Below, in pieces: positions 1 through 10,293 of a stretch of 64,000 bases of DNA. The notes beneath the pieces are model-generated. The model saw only the letters and a program-made list of their open reading frames with translations. It was not told the origin of the DNA and did no database searches. The translations under genes and the position numbers were made by a program. Each line of letters begins with the position of its first letter. The first letter of the stretch is position 1. This DNA is from Pseudodesulfovibrio nedwellii (lineage in GTDB: Bacteria > Desulfobacterota > Desulfovibrionia > Desulfovibrionales > Desulfovibrionaceae), in the NCBI RefSeq assembly GCF_027923765.1, contig NZ_AP026709.1, positions 3,027,501 through 3,091,500 of the forward strand, read 5' to 3'.

Positions 1-1640
<1,640 letters not shown>

Positions 1641-1711
1641 TAACAACTTAATGGAATTCTCTCTTCCCCTGTTTACTTATATATTTGAGTAGACATTACT
1701 CAACTCTTTTT

Positions 1712-1826
1712 CTTGGTGCCCAAGGAGGAGGGGGTACACCCGGTCCCATTCCGAACCCGGTAGTTAAGCCCTCCATCGCCGATGATACTGCATGGTAGCG
1801 TGTGGGAAAGTAGGTCGGTGCCAAGG
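1712..1826 (+). rRNA. 5S ribosomal RNA
   Basis: A segment of about 115 bases has paired ends (cttggtgcc near 1712 with ggtgccaag near 1818-1826). The conserved core cattccgaacccgg and the loop gatgatactgcatggt are also present. It lies just after the 23S gene and just before a strong terminator, so it closes the rRNA operon. End positions come from pairing of the terminal helix. Confidence 0.95.
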
Positions 1827-1834
1827 ATCTTTTA

Positions 1835-1870
1835 AGAAAAGCCCTGATTCATATGAATCAGGGCTTTTCT
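1835..1870 (+). terminator. rRNA operon terminator
   Basis: A perfect 36-base palindrome: the left arm agaaaagccctgattcat is followed directly by its reverse complement, ending in cttttct. It sits 9 bases after the 5S gene, and the T-rich right arm fits a Rho-independent terminator for the rrn operon. Confidence 0.85.
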
Positions 1871-2155
1871 GCGTTCTCAACTCAACATGCGAAAACCAAA
1901 GTTGACCATCCCGGCCAGATCAATCAAGACTTTATCATTGTTTCCGGCCACCAATTCCCAGCCCGCACTCAAATTGTTTCTCGAATGTGCACACCTGGTG
2001 GAAGAGTCGGAACCATCCGGTTATTATCAAGATATTTCAAAAGCCTTGGTTTTCTCTGAACCAGGGCTTTTTGTGTTTTTGAGCCGGCTCTTGACCATTT
2101 TGCCCGAAGTCTGCATTCTGTTTTTAATTATAGGACTCATTTGAGGAGAGACGAC
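1871..2155. other. Non-coding gap with a second terminator-like hairpin
   Basis: About 285 bases between the rRNA operon and the next gene. Only short open frames without ribosome binding sites occur. A hairpin at about 2039-2071 (aaagcc..tggtt / aacca.ggctttttt) looks like a second Rho-independent terminator, perhaps a fail-safe for rRNA transcription. I see no convincing promoter. Confidence 0.5.
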
Positions 2156-2914
2156 ATGTTCACCCGCGCGATCACCCGCCGTCCATCTGAAGAGATGGTC
2201 AACGGCATCACCTCCGCCAGTCTTGGTAAACCGGATTTTCAGCTCGCTTTGAAACAGCATGAGGCCTATTGTCAGGTGCTTATTCATCTTGGCCTTGATG
2301 TGACAGTACTTGATTCTGAACCGGGATTTCCTGACTGCTGTTTTGTGGAAGATACCGCTGTGGTTTGTGAGGAAGTGGCAGTTGTTACGCCGTTGGGGGC
2401 GTCTTCTCGGCAAGGGGAACAGGAGAGCATTGAGCCTGTCCTTGCCCTGTTCAAACCTGTCGTCAGGATATCCTCGCCAGCCCATATTGAAGGTGGCGAT
2501 GTGTTGCAGGTTGAGGATACGTTTTATATCGGACTTTCTGACAGGACAAACCATGAAGGCGCTGTGGCCTTGGGTGCTGCCGTGGAACCGTTTGGATATA
2601 AATGGAAAGAGATGGCCTGTTGTCCAAGTCTTCATTTCAAGACGGATGTGAATTTTATCGGTAATAATACCATTTTGGTTTCGCCGTGTTGCGAGGATAT
2701 GGAAGAGTTGGCCCACTTTGATCGAATAGTCGTTGAAGATGATGAGGCCTATGCTCGGAATTGTCTTTTAATTAACGACACGGTCATTGTCCCTGATGGG
2801 TTCCCCCAAACGCTTGCCAAGGTTCGTGGCACAGGTGTGGAAACCGTCGTTCTTGATGTCTCAGAATACCGTAAGCTCGATGGCGGATTGACGTGTTTGT
2901 CGCTTCGTTTTTAG
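2156..2914 (+). CDS. Dimethylarginine dimethylaminohydrolase (DDAH)-like guanidino-group hydrolase
   Basis: A 252-residue protein of the amidinotransferase/DDAH superfamily. The family hydrolyses guanidino groups, for example N-omega-methylarginines to citrulline plus methylamines. The family landmarks are clear: an FVEDTAVV acidic motif near residue 65, AHIEGGDVL near residue 108, a histidine in LHFKTDV near residue 160, and the catalytic cysteine in DGGLTCLSLRF at the extreme C-terminus, as in bacterial DDAH. The start is the ATG at 2156 because TGAGGAGAG lies 6-15 bases upstream; an in-frame TTG at 2141 lies inside that site. The gene stands alone between two terminators. Arginine deiminase is a less likely reading because of the short length and the C-terminal motif. 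Confidence 0.85.
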   Translation: MFTRAITRRPSEEMVNGITSASLGKPDFQLALKQHEAYCQVLIHLGLDVTVLDSEPGFPDCCFVEDTAVVCEEVAVVTPLGASSRQGEQESIEPVLALFKPVVRISSPAHIEGGDVLQVEDTFYIGLSDRTNHEGAVALGAAVEPFGYKWKEMACCPSLHFKTDVNFIGNNTILVSPCCEDMEELAHFDRIVVEDDEAYARNCLLINDTVIVPDGFPQTLAKVRGTGVETVVLDVSEYRKLDGGLTCLSLRF

Positions 2915-2926
2915 TTTTTTCTATAG

Positions 2927-2960
2927 AAAAGGCCGCTCGAGTTACCGAGCGGCCTTTTTT
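2927..2960 (+). terminator. Terminator shared by convergent genes
   Basis: The stem ggccgctcg / cgagcggcc has a 6-base loop (agttac), with A residues before and T residues after. It lies between the stop of the DDAH-like gene and the stop of the AsmA gene on the other strand, so it probably works in both directions. Confidence 0.85.
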
Positions 2961-3036
2961 ACGTTGTGTATCTTGGTATGGAGATAAATGGTGATCAAAG
3001 GTATTCTTTGCTCACCGGATTGAGACTCTGGGTAAG

Positions 3037-5073
3037 CTATTTCTTTTTAAGCAGACCGCCGAAAGGATTGGTCGGCTTATCGGTTGTGTCGGTTTTTGAC
3101 CCACCGAGAATGTCTTTCTTCAGTTTGTCTTCCAAGCCTTTAGTACCCTGTTTGAATTGCCCTTTAAGCAAAGCTTCTGCCATCGCCTTTGCATCAAGGC
3201 TGATTGATGGGTCATTGAGGTCTCCTTTGACGTTGATGGGCAGGGGGAGGCCTTTAAGGTCTTCCATGGATGCACCATCCTGACCTTTGAGAGTGCCTAC
3301 AACCGTTACTGTCGCTGTATAGTCGGTGTTGTTTTTCGGCAGGTTGGCCCATCCTTTTCCGGTGACTCGCAAGAGGGGGGACTTCATCAGCAGATCATCA
3401 TTGGTTATGTGACCATTTTTGAGGACTGCGGAACCGAGCAGCTCAGCAAAGTCTGTCCGGGCCGGTTCGTCGGAGCTAGTGGGCTTGCCTTTGATTTTAT
3501 TCCAACCGTCGCGGAGCATCTTGGCTACATTCACACCGTTGATCGCGCCATCTGTAAAGGCAAAGGATGCCGTGCCAGTGACAGTTTGTTTGATGTTGGG
3601 AGGGGTCAGGCCCATGCCCTTGAGGTTGTATTTGACGATCGTTGTGCCGAGCACATGGTCCTTGCCGGTTAGATCCTTGAGCAACGGTCCCGCCTGAACA
3701 CCCTTGAGATCAGCTGTCTCGCTCCAGCTTGCGATTTTTGTATTGGCGTTGAGCATAGAGTGCGCCATGAGGGTTCCCTCGTAGAGGTTTGCGGAAAAAG
3801 GTTTGATCGTGACAACACCGTCTTTTGCTTTCAGTTCACAAAGGATGTCCGAGATCCGCAAGTTTATGGCCTTGAGTTTTCCAATGGTCATCTTGGCGTT
3901 CAGATTTAGTTCTTTGAGTGCGTTGAGGTCGGGTTCTTGAGTTGGTTTTTCTGTGCCTATGTCGGAGGCTGCTGGTTGAGCCTGCGTTTTAGGATCGTCT
4001 GATTTGGGTGGCATGTATCTGTCAGCATCAATGTCGTCGACGTTGACGGAAAAAGCGATGGCCGGTTTGGCAAAGTTCTTGACCGAGCCGGTGGCTGTGA
4101 TGGTGGTGTCGTCCAGTTTTACTGTCATGTTTTCTAAAGATACGGCAGTATCAGAACCATTGTATTTTAGATCGAATCTTAGCTTTTCCAGGGCTTTTGG
4201 GTCTGCTGTTTCCAATGATTCCATGCCTATTTCCTGCATGAGCTTTTTGATGGAGGCTTCGGCTAGCGAGAGTTCACCGGAAAAGGCATTTTTTCCGTTT
4301 GCAGATTTGGCGAAGAAGTTTCCTGCCAATTCAAGGTTGAGGGCTTTGAAGAGCATTTCGTCAATTTCGACAGTTCCTGCTTTTTGGTCAAATTTTGCGA
4401 AGCCGGTCAGGGTCGGACGAGTTTCGATTTTGGGGGAGTCGAGCTTGAGATCAAAACGTAACTCGAATGGGAAGCGAACTGCATCTCCCACTTCTCCAAT
4501 GATGAGACTCAGATTGCTTAATGAGCTTGTGCTGCCTGCCTGCTCGTCGTCATACAGAATATTGGCGTTGGTGATTTCAACACCCTGTACAGACAAGCTC
4601 TCAACCTTGTTTTCTTTGATTTTGGGCTCTTCCGCCACAGGTTTCTGTTCTGATTGGGTTTTGTCCGTGTCTTTGACGAGGTCATCCCAGTTGGTGATGC
4701 CCTTTGTGTTTTTCGTCAGGTTGAGGGTCAATCCGTCTAATACGACCATGCCAATGGTGGCATTGCCCGAGAAAAGCGGAAGGATACGGATAGAGGCTTC
4801 CGCTTTGTTGATGCGGACCATTTCAGCGGGACTGAAGCCTTTCGCATTGCCAAGAGCCATGGGCCCGACCTCAAGGCCGAGGGTTGGGAAAAAGGTGAAG
4901 CCGATGTCGCCTTCAAAAGTGAGATCTCGACCGGTTTCTTCTTTTACAGCCTGAGAAATTTCTCCTTTGTACTCATTCGGGTCAACCGTTGTTACAAGGA
5001 TAATGACCGCGATAATGAAGAGAGACAGGATGGTTCCTGCCGTTATCAGGAGGATTTTTAGCAGTTTGTTCAT
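3037..5073 (-). CDS. AsmA family protein
   Basis: A 678-residue protein with a single N-terminal membrane segment (about residues 5-30) followed by a long periplasmic region. The N-terminal part (VDPNEYKGEISQAVKEETGR, then FEGDIGFTFFPTLGLEVGPM) is the typical AsmA opening. The C-terminal part around residues 430-620 (AGPLLKDLTGKDHVLGT, then AFTDGAINGVNVAKML) matches the AsmA C-terminal domain. AsmA/YhdP-type proteins are repeating-beta-groove proteins linked to lipid transfer and outer-membrane homeostasis; the role here is inferred from the family. The ATG at 5073 has AGGAGC 5 bases upstream. The gene starts 9 bases after the DUF4197 gene stops, so the two are probably co-transcribed. A Lys/Gln/Pro-rich linker lies near residues 340-365. 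Confidence 0.85.
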   Translation of the reverse strand: MNKLLKILLITAGTILSLFIIAVIILVTTVDPNEYKGEISQAVKEETGRDLTFEGDIGFTFFPTLGLEVGPMALGNAKGFSPAEMVRINKAEASIRILPLFSGNATIGMVVLDGLTLNLTKNTKGITNWDDLVKDTDKTQSEQKPVAEEPKIKENKVESLSVQGVEITNANILYDDEQAGSTSSLSNLSLIIGEVGDAVRFPFELRFDLKLDSPKIETRPTLTGFAKFDQKAGTVEIDEMLFKALNLELAGNFFAKSANGKNAFSGELSLAEASIKKLMQEIGMESLETADPKALEKLRFDLKYNGSDTAVSLENMTVKLDDTTITATGSVKNFAKPAIAFSVNVDDIDADRYMPPKSDDPKTQAQPAASDIGTEKPTQEPDLNALKELNLNAKMTIGKLKAINLRISDILCELKAKDGVVTIKPFSANLYEGTLMAHSMLNANTKIASWSETADLKGVQAGPLLKDLTGKDHVLGTTIVKYNLKGMGLTPPNIKQTVTGTASFAFTDGAINGVNVAKMLRDGWNKIKGKPTSSDEPARTDFAELLGSAVLKNGHITNDDLLMKSPLLRVTGKGWANLPKNNTDYTATVTVVGTLKGQDGASMEDLKGLPLPINVKGDLNDPSISLDAKAMAEALLKGQFKQGTKGLEDKLKKDILGGSKTDTTDKPTNPFGGLLKKK

Positions 5074-5082
5074 TATTTGCTC

Positions 5083-5778
5083 CTAAAAGAGTTTTTTAAG
5101 AAGTTCACTTGCATTGGCTGCACCATTGGATCGTAAATCTTTTTCCTGATCACCAATGTACATGAACATGGCATCAAGAGCCTTGTCTGTCACGTAATCC
5201 GTCGGATTAAAGGGAGAGCCAGAGGCATTGGACATGAGCTGGGCTGCTGATATGGCGTTTGTGTAAGCTCCAAGGCCTGCTGTTTCCAGTTGTTGTTCGA
5301 CAATAGGCCGAGCCAGTTCTTTGAGTGTTGGACGTGCTGTTTCTTCAAAGTAATCCGTAATGGACGTATCGCTGCCGCTGACCATGGATGCGGGGTTACC
5401 TATGTCCATGGTGTCGATGGTTTTGTGGAAGAGCCCACCAATGGGTTCGACTGAACTTTCTGCCGCCGTGTTGAATGAGGAAAGTAGTCCTGATTCGCCA
5501 ATCATGGATGAAAGCATGTCGGGAAGTGGGATTGATGCGGCCGGATTGGCAGCGAACCCGCCGTCTTTCCCAAGTTCTGCAACAGCGTAGTCAGTTCCCA
5601 TATGTAGGACTTCTCGAATGCCAGCGTCGGCTTCTGTCGGCGTGTAGGGCAATCCGATCGCTTTGGATCCAGTGTCTCCCATTTCCTTGAGAGAGTCTCC
5701 CCACCCTGCCATTCCGGGCAGAACAAGCAGTGTGATCGATAAAAATAAGGAAACCGGGAATTGGAGTATTAGCCTCAT
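5083..5778 (-). CDS. DUF4197 domain-containing exported protein
   Basis: A 231-residue protein with an N-terminal signal peptide (hydrophobic run in residues 3-20, ending near MAGWG). The rest matches DUF4197: the helical start WGDSLKEMGD, a TPTEADAGIREVLHMGTDYAV segment, and a C-terminal TDYVTDKALDAMFMYIGDQEKDLR segment typical of the family. Function is unknown; the protein should be periplasmic. The start at 5778 is chosen over one 15 codons upstream because AAGGAGCACCCT precedes this ATG directly and the signal peptide then lies at the terminus. The AsmA gene follows after 9 bases, suggesting a shared envelope role. Confidence 0.8.
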   Translation of the reverse strand: MRLILQFPVSLFLSITLLVLPGMAGWGDSLKEMGDTGSKAIGLPYTPTEADAGIREVLHMGTDYAVAELGKDGGFAANPAASIPLPDMLSSMIGESGLLSSFNTAAESSVEPIGGLFHKTIDTMDIGNPASMVSGSDTSITDYFEETARPTLKELARPIVEQQLETAGLGAYTNAISAAQLMSNASGSPFNPTDYVTDKALDAMFMYIGDQEKDLRSNGAANASELLKKLF

Positions 5779-5864
5779 AGGGTGCTCCTTCTTGTAAAAA
5801 TTATTTACTTGAAAGCATACCACGCGGCGTGGCCTCTGCCTAGGGGAGAGTAATTATTATCACA

Positions 5865-5890
5865 AGAAAAGAGCGGCCCGGAGACCGCTC
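5865..5890 (-). terminator. Terminator of the beta-helix/ASST gene
   Basis: On the minus strand gagcgg and ccgctc pair around a short loop and are followed by ttttctt. The hairpin lies 10 bases past the stop codon of the 5900-9079 gene. Confidence 0.7.
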
Positions 5891-5899
5891 ATTAATATT

Positions 5900-8800
5900 T
5901 TACTTATTGATCGAAAGTCGCTTTAGCCCCGGATGTTCAGGAGGAATTCGTGTGGCACGGAATATTCGGTGGTTTGAAGTACTGTTGGAGCCTGTATACG
6001 TGTATTCCCAAACGGGTTTGGCATTGGCAGATACTTCGAGAATGCGTCCTGCCGGGCCATCACTAATGAGAGTATGTCCGTTTGCCAGTCGTTGCGCTCC
6101 GGATACTTGTTCTGCAAAAAAACGTTTGCCGCCATTCTCATTATAAGACCAGACGACCTTGGCATTGAGGCGGGTCGATTTGAAGTAGTACTCTGGAAGA
6201 ATTTCGAGGACATCAGATCGCTGGGTATGTTTGTTTCCGTTGTTGAAGATGAGGATATGTTCTTTACCGGGTTTTGCACCTTTTACCCAGCGGGCATCAC
6301 GTTGATCGACAAGTATGGGACGACCAGAAGCTCCGTATGCCTGAGGATTGCCCCATCGGAACAGAATGTCGCCTCCCCGGTGCATGATGCCTCCTGTAGT
6401 GGATGCGGCCTGACTGGTGCTGGTGGAGTGATCGATTATCCAAACTTCACCTGTATTGCGCAGACTCAGTACGATCTGCCTGAGTTGTGGGTTATAGTCG
6501 ATGGAATTGGCATGGAGCCATTCAGGGCGGCGCGAAGGGTTGTAATTGATGTCTATGCGTTGCGGGAGACGAACCGGATTGGCAAAGTTCGGAGCAGACT
6601 GATTAGCATTTTGTATCAAGTGGTCCCAAGCATGCCATTCCCAGACGATGTAGCCACTACGGGGTCCTGATTTGCGAATTTCCACGATATGTTCTGCCCA
6701 GATTTTTCCATCCGGGTGGTTGCGGACTGAGCCGCCGACCGCTTCGATGTCAGACTCGTTTTTCAGCTCCCATGCCAGGAGCAAGACGTTGCCGTTGGGA
6801 AGTGGGGCAATATCGTGGTGCTGCCGGACCTTGTTCGAAACATAAGTGTATTCCCAGACAATCTGGCCGCGAGGTGAGACTTCCTGAATAATACCGCCAG
6901 TAACGTCCTTACCAATAAACGGGGTGCGGACTTCTCCTTTGCCTGGAGACACACACCGGAGCAGGTTGCCGTTGTTGAGCAAATAGACTGCACCGGAAGA
7001 TTGGTCTTTGCCGTGCCACGTTTTGACGGTTTTGCCCTGCATGTCCACCAGAAGAGTGTCTTTGGACCCCATGGGCGCAAAGAGGGTGTATCCGTTGGAA
7101 TCATTGACGGCTTGCGCGGTTTGCTTAGGAACGATGGCCGGAGCGGGGGGCGGGGTCGGAGTAATTGTTTTGGGTTGTTGCGCAGGGGCTTGTTTTGGTG
7201 GTGCCAGAGCCGCGGTTGAGGTCTGTGTGGGCACAGTGGCCTGTGTGACTGGTTGTTGTGGGCTTTTTGTCTGGCCCGATGCTCTGGTTATTTCCTTTTT
7301 GGACAGGCAATTGTCTCCATTAAGGTCCATGCGCCAGAATTTTTGCTGCATTTCGCCGGTTGCTTCATTGATGGTAATGCAGCCGTTGCCGTCCATGTCC
7401 ATGCTCAGCATGAGTGCTTCGATATTGGGTTTCCTGCCCGGCTTGGTTGGCGTTGGCTGTGTGTCCAATAGCGAGGGCGTTGGGGCAAGCAAAGCTAGAT
7501 TTTCTGGTTCTTTTTGAGGTGCAACAGGTGTCACTTTTTTTTCTTGAACCGGAGAGACTGATTTTGAGATCGTACTAGGAGTGGCTGCCACTGGGACTAT
7601 GGCAACAGGTGCGACTTTTGCGGCCGGTGTAGCTGGTGCTTCTGTTACGGATTTCGGAGTCGGGGCCGCTTTGGGTGCCGGAGCTGTTATGATGGGTTCG
7701 GCAATTGGTTTTGGAGCTGGAGCAACTTTCGGGGCCGCAGAAACTTTCGGAGCGGGTGCTGCAACGGGAGCGTTCATGGTGTCGAGCAGTTTTTGATCGA
7801 CGGATGCCGTGTATTTGGCTTCATAGGGTGGCAGATTTTTGATAACTTCGAATCGATCTATGTCCTTGATTCGGTATTCGAGTTTGGATGGACGGAAACG
7901 GTGTCCGTTGGTTTTGTAGCCCACGTTCAGCATGGTTTCGGATTTCCGGTCCAGGCCTGGATTGGCCCGAAAAACGGATTTTCCCTTGTAGCCATTTTGG
8001 ATGACTGAATCTTGTACTTTGACAACGGATTTTTCCCCATTGAAGAATCGTGTGTCTTTGCATTCGCATTCGTTGTCCCAAACAACTGACTTTGTCAGGA
8101 CTGTCGTGTTTGGTGCCCCAGCTCCTTGATAGATGGCCGGGCCGTTTTTTAATGATCGGTTACCGGTCAGTGTCGAGTAGTACATGATCGGCGTGGAGCC
8201 ACCTTCATTGGCCATTCCACCGCCGTTTTCTGCTTCGTTGTTGCGGAAAATCGAGTTGAGTAGCATAGGGGCTGCCCCGAAATCGTTGAACATGCCGCCG
8301 CCGGTGATGTCTGCGATATTGGAATCGAAGACACAGGAGACGAACAGGGGAGCCGTTTGCATTTGATTGACGACACCACCGCCGTGGGCCAGTGCTGAAT
8401 TCTGCCAGAAAGTACAATCCGAGAATTTTGGAGAGGTAGCAGGTTTGGCCGTGGGATTGTCTGAAGTTGCGGTCATGTTGTAGGCCGCGCCACCCATGAG
8501 AGCATGATTGTCCTGAAAGGTGCAGTTGCGTATTTCGGGTGAGGCTTGATAGTTGAGTATGCCTGCGCCAAATCCTGGCTGAGGACCAGCCGTCAGTGTC
8601 TGCGCTGTCAGTGTTTTGCCGCCGGTCCACGCCGTATTGAGGCTATACCCACCGGTAATGGTGAAACCATCCAGTACCGCATTGTTTGCGCCGACAACGA
8701 CGTGAAATACGTTGTCATCAGGGATGCCGGGCTGGCCGATATCACCGGACAGAACGGTCGGGTGCTTTTTGATGTCGCGTTTTTTCAGTTCCGTTTCAAC

Positions 8801-9079
8801 GCCGGAAAATCCGCCGATCACTTCCACCCCGGATTTGAGGTGGAAGGAGGCGTTTCTGTCATTGGTGTTTGTGGGCGTATACATGCCCTCGGCAACCCAT
8901 ATCTGATCACCGCTTTGAGCTGTTTCAAGAGCTAGAGTCAATGTCTTGAATGCCGTTGCCCAGGAATTCCCGTTACCGGGTTGAGTAACTTTTTCACTGA
9001 CAAACAGGGTGTCTGCATGGGCGGTGGCCGAAAACAGGAGAACACAGAATATGGCGGCGATGAGTCGATTTTTATGCAT
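5900..9079 (-). CDS. Secreted fusion: parallel beta-helix, EF-hand pair and arylsulfotransferase-like domain
   Basis: A 1059-residue exported protein. Residues 1-22 are a signal peptide ending in ATAHA. Residues about 25-350 form a right-handed parallel beta-helix of the polymorphic-outer-membrane-protein style (QPGNGNSWATAFKTLTLALE, then repeated GGGM/NGG turns such as DITGGGMFNDFGAAP). An Ala/Pro/Lys-rich linker follows (about 435-550). Two EF-hand or dockerin-like loops come next (MDMDGNGCITINEA and MDLNGDNCLSKKEI, about 560-600), then a second Pro/Gln-rich linker. From about 660 to the end it matches arylsulfotransferase (ASST)-like beta-propellers (HHDIAPLPNGNVLLLAWE; WLHANSIDYNP; NGHTLISDGPAGRILEV). 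The His in LHANSIDY is the likely counterpart of the catalytic histidine, by inference. It is monocistronic with its own terminator. The substrate is unknown. Confidence 0.75.
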   Translation of the reverse strand: MHKNRLIAAIFCVLLFSATAHADTLFVSEKVTQPGNGNSWATAFKTLTLALETAQSGDQIWVAEGMYTPTNTNDRNASFHLKSGVEVIGGFSGVETELKKRDIKKHPTVLSGDIGQPGIPDDNVFHVVVGANNAVLDGFTITGGYSLNTAWTGGKTLTAQTLTAGPQPGFGAGILNYQASPEIRNCTFQDNHALMGGAAYNMTATSDNPTAKPATSPKFSDCTFWQNSALAHGGGVVNQMQTAPLFVSCVFDSNIADITGGGMFNDFGAAPMLLNSIFRNNEAENGGGMANEGGSTPIMYYSTLTGNRSLKNGPAIYQGAGAPNTTVLTKSVVWDNECECKDTRFFNGEKSVVKVQDSVIQNGYKGKSVFRANPGLDRKSETMLNVGYKTNGHRFRPSKLEYRIKDIDRFEVIKNLPPYEAKYTASVDQKLLDTMNAPVAAPAPKVSAAPKVAPAPKPIAEPIITAPAPKAAPTPKSVTEAPATPAAKVAPVAIVPVAATPSTISKSVSPVQEKKVTPVAPQKEPENLALLAPTPSLLDTQPTPTKPGRKPNIEALMLSMDMDGNGCITINEATGEMQQKFWRMDLNGDNCLSKKEITRASGQTKSPQQPVTQATVPTQTSTAALAPPKQAPAQQPKTITPTPPPAPAIVPKQTAQAVNDSNGYTLFAPMGSKDTLLVDMQGKTVKTWHGKDQSSGAVYLLNNGNLLRCVSPGKGEVRTPFIGKDVTGGIIQEVSPRGQIVWEYTYVSNKVRQHHDIAPLPNGNVLLLAWELKNESDIEAVGGSVRNHPDGKIWAEHIVEIRKSGPRSGYIVWEWHAWDHLIQNANQSAPNFANPVRLPQRIDINYNPSRRPEWLHANSIDYNPQLRQIVLSLRNTGEVWIIDHSTSTSQAASTTGGIMHRGGDILFRWGNPQAYGASGRPILVDQRDARWVKGAKPGKEHILIFNNGNKHTQRSDVLEILPEYYFKSTRLNAKVVWSYNENGGKRFFAEQVSGAQRLANGHTLISDGPAGRILEVSANAKPVWEYTYTGSNSTSNHRIFRATRIPPEHPGLKRLSINK

Positions 9080-9137
9080 AGTCGTACTCTAGTAGCCATA
9101 CTCATATGTTTCAGTCAACGATCATATAAGTATAAGT

Positions 9138-10181
9138 TTATGTCTGGTTTTTGTCAGCCAGCGTCATGCCTTTAATAAGACCGAAACATCCGGCAAGCAT
9201 CATGTCGCCACCCGGTGCCGGGAACGAAACATCATACCCTTCCAGCATTGCCCTGCGCGGACCGAGCACAAAAGTCTGCTTGAACCCATCTGCTTCTTCG
9301 GGCAGCTCTCTGGTCAGGCAGCCGTGCCCGCGCTCTTCAAAGACCTGTTCAAAGGGAAGACAACCACAGCGGAACTGCTCCAGATCGGCCCAGAGTTTTT
9401 TGCCGTTCACGCACCCGGTGTGTTGTTCGTACACGCCGTGGATCTGTCCTTTGAACAGAAGGAATGCGATAAGATGGGAGTTGCCAATGTTAACCAGGGT
9501 GATGCCTTTTTTGAAACTGAGTTCTTCGATTTCGTCCACGTATAGGGCACCGAGCACGGCAGCCGCGCCGGTGTCTGCCACCACGCCTCCTGCTATGTCT
9601 TCCTGCAGGTCGCGCAGTCGGGTCAGCATTTCGGGCGGTGTCTGGTAAATCAGAGATTCGGGACGACCTTCGCCTTCAGTCAGGAATGTCTGCCAGAGTT
9701 TGAACCGGCCACGTCGGTTGGATTCTCCGGGGTGGAATCCGTGATCTTGAGCACAGGCTGCAATGTGATCGGGCCATGGGAGCTCGGCTGCTTCAAGGAA
9801 GTTACGCCACCAGTCCTTGTCAAAGTCTGTGAGACGGACAGGTTCGAATCCTTCAGGGCATGTGTCGGTCAGTTCGATTCCCATGTCAGTGACGCGAGTG
9901 AGATCGTCGGCCATGGTGTATGCGGCGCTTCGGCTGGCGGAGACCTTGAGTCCGGCCTTTTGGTGGGCGCGGATGAACCTTGTCACTCCCCCACCCATGT
10001 TGCGGTCATGGAGCCATATGTTTTGTCCTTGCATACGCAGATTCTCAATCCTCCGACCAATTTGAAGGGCCGGGGACGGGATCACGAATTTTGGGCAATT
10101 TTCGATTTCTATATTGGGAGAATACAGCAGCACATCTTGAGTGCCGCTACCGATATCGAGACAGAGAGTGGTGTTTCCCAC
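9138..10181 (-). CDS. DUF1786 family protein with actin-like nucleotide-binding signature
   Basis: A 347-residue cytoplasmic protein matching DUF1786 (COG4012). The N-terminal LCLDIGSGTQDVLLY looks like the phosphate-1 loop of the actin/Hsp70/sugar-kinase fold, and VVADTGAAAVLGAL and TLVNIGNSHLIAFLL look like further nucleotide-contacting strands. The region PGGDMMLAGCFGLIKGM ends the protein. The start is taken as GTG at 10181: AAAAGGAG lies 6 bases upstream, and the sequence before it, although open for 28 codons, carries that binding site. Older annotations call relatives pyruvate-formate-lyase-activating-enzyme-like, but I see no radical-SAM CxxxCxxC motif. The gene is divergent from the lipase-like gene with about 110 bases between starts. 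Confidence 0.7.
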   Translation of the reverse strand: MGNTTLCLDIGSGTQDVLLYSPNIEIENCPKFVIPSPALQIGRRIENLRMQGQNIWLHDRNMGGGVTRFIRAHQKAGLKVSASRSAAYTMADDLTRVTDMGIELTDTCPEGFEPVRLTDFDKDWWRNFLEAAELPWPDHIAACAQDHGFHPGESNRRGRFKLWQTFLTEGEGRPESLIYQTPPEMLTRLRDLQEDIAGGVVADTGAAAVLGALYVDEIEELSFKKGITLVNIGNSHLIAFLLFKGQIHGVYEQHTGCVNGKKLWADLEQFRCGCLPFEQVFEERGHGCLTRELPEEADGFKQTFVLGPRRAMLEGYDVSFPAPGGDMMLAGCFGLIKGMTLADKNQT

Positions 10182-10293
10182 GTTGATCTCCTTTTTGTTT
10201 GGTAAGGAGATACACCCGGAGTCGTCCAAAGGGCAAGATGTGTCACTATGGTACCAAGTTGACACCGACTCGCTCTGCCGTCATTGTGCCGTC

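Noticed and set aside
1853-2144. Two overlapping plus-strand frames of 68 and 85 codons
   Set aside because: No ribosome binding site; they run through two terminator hairpins and show no protein character.
2027-2716. 229-codon minus-strand frame
   Set aside because: Antisense shadow of the DDAH-like gene, which has catalytic motifs and a ribosome binding site.
4004-4954. 316-codon plus-strand frame
   Set aside because: Antisense of the AsmA gene; low-complexity Ser-rich translation and no ribosome binding site.
6074-6670. 198-codon plus-strand frame
   Set aside because: Antisense of the beta-helix/ASST gene, whose domains are recognisable across this part.
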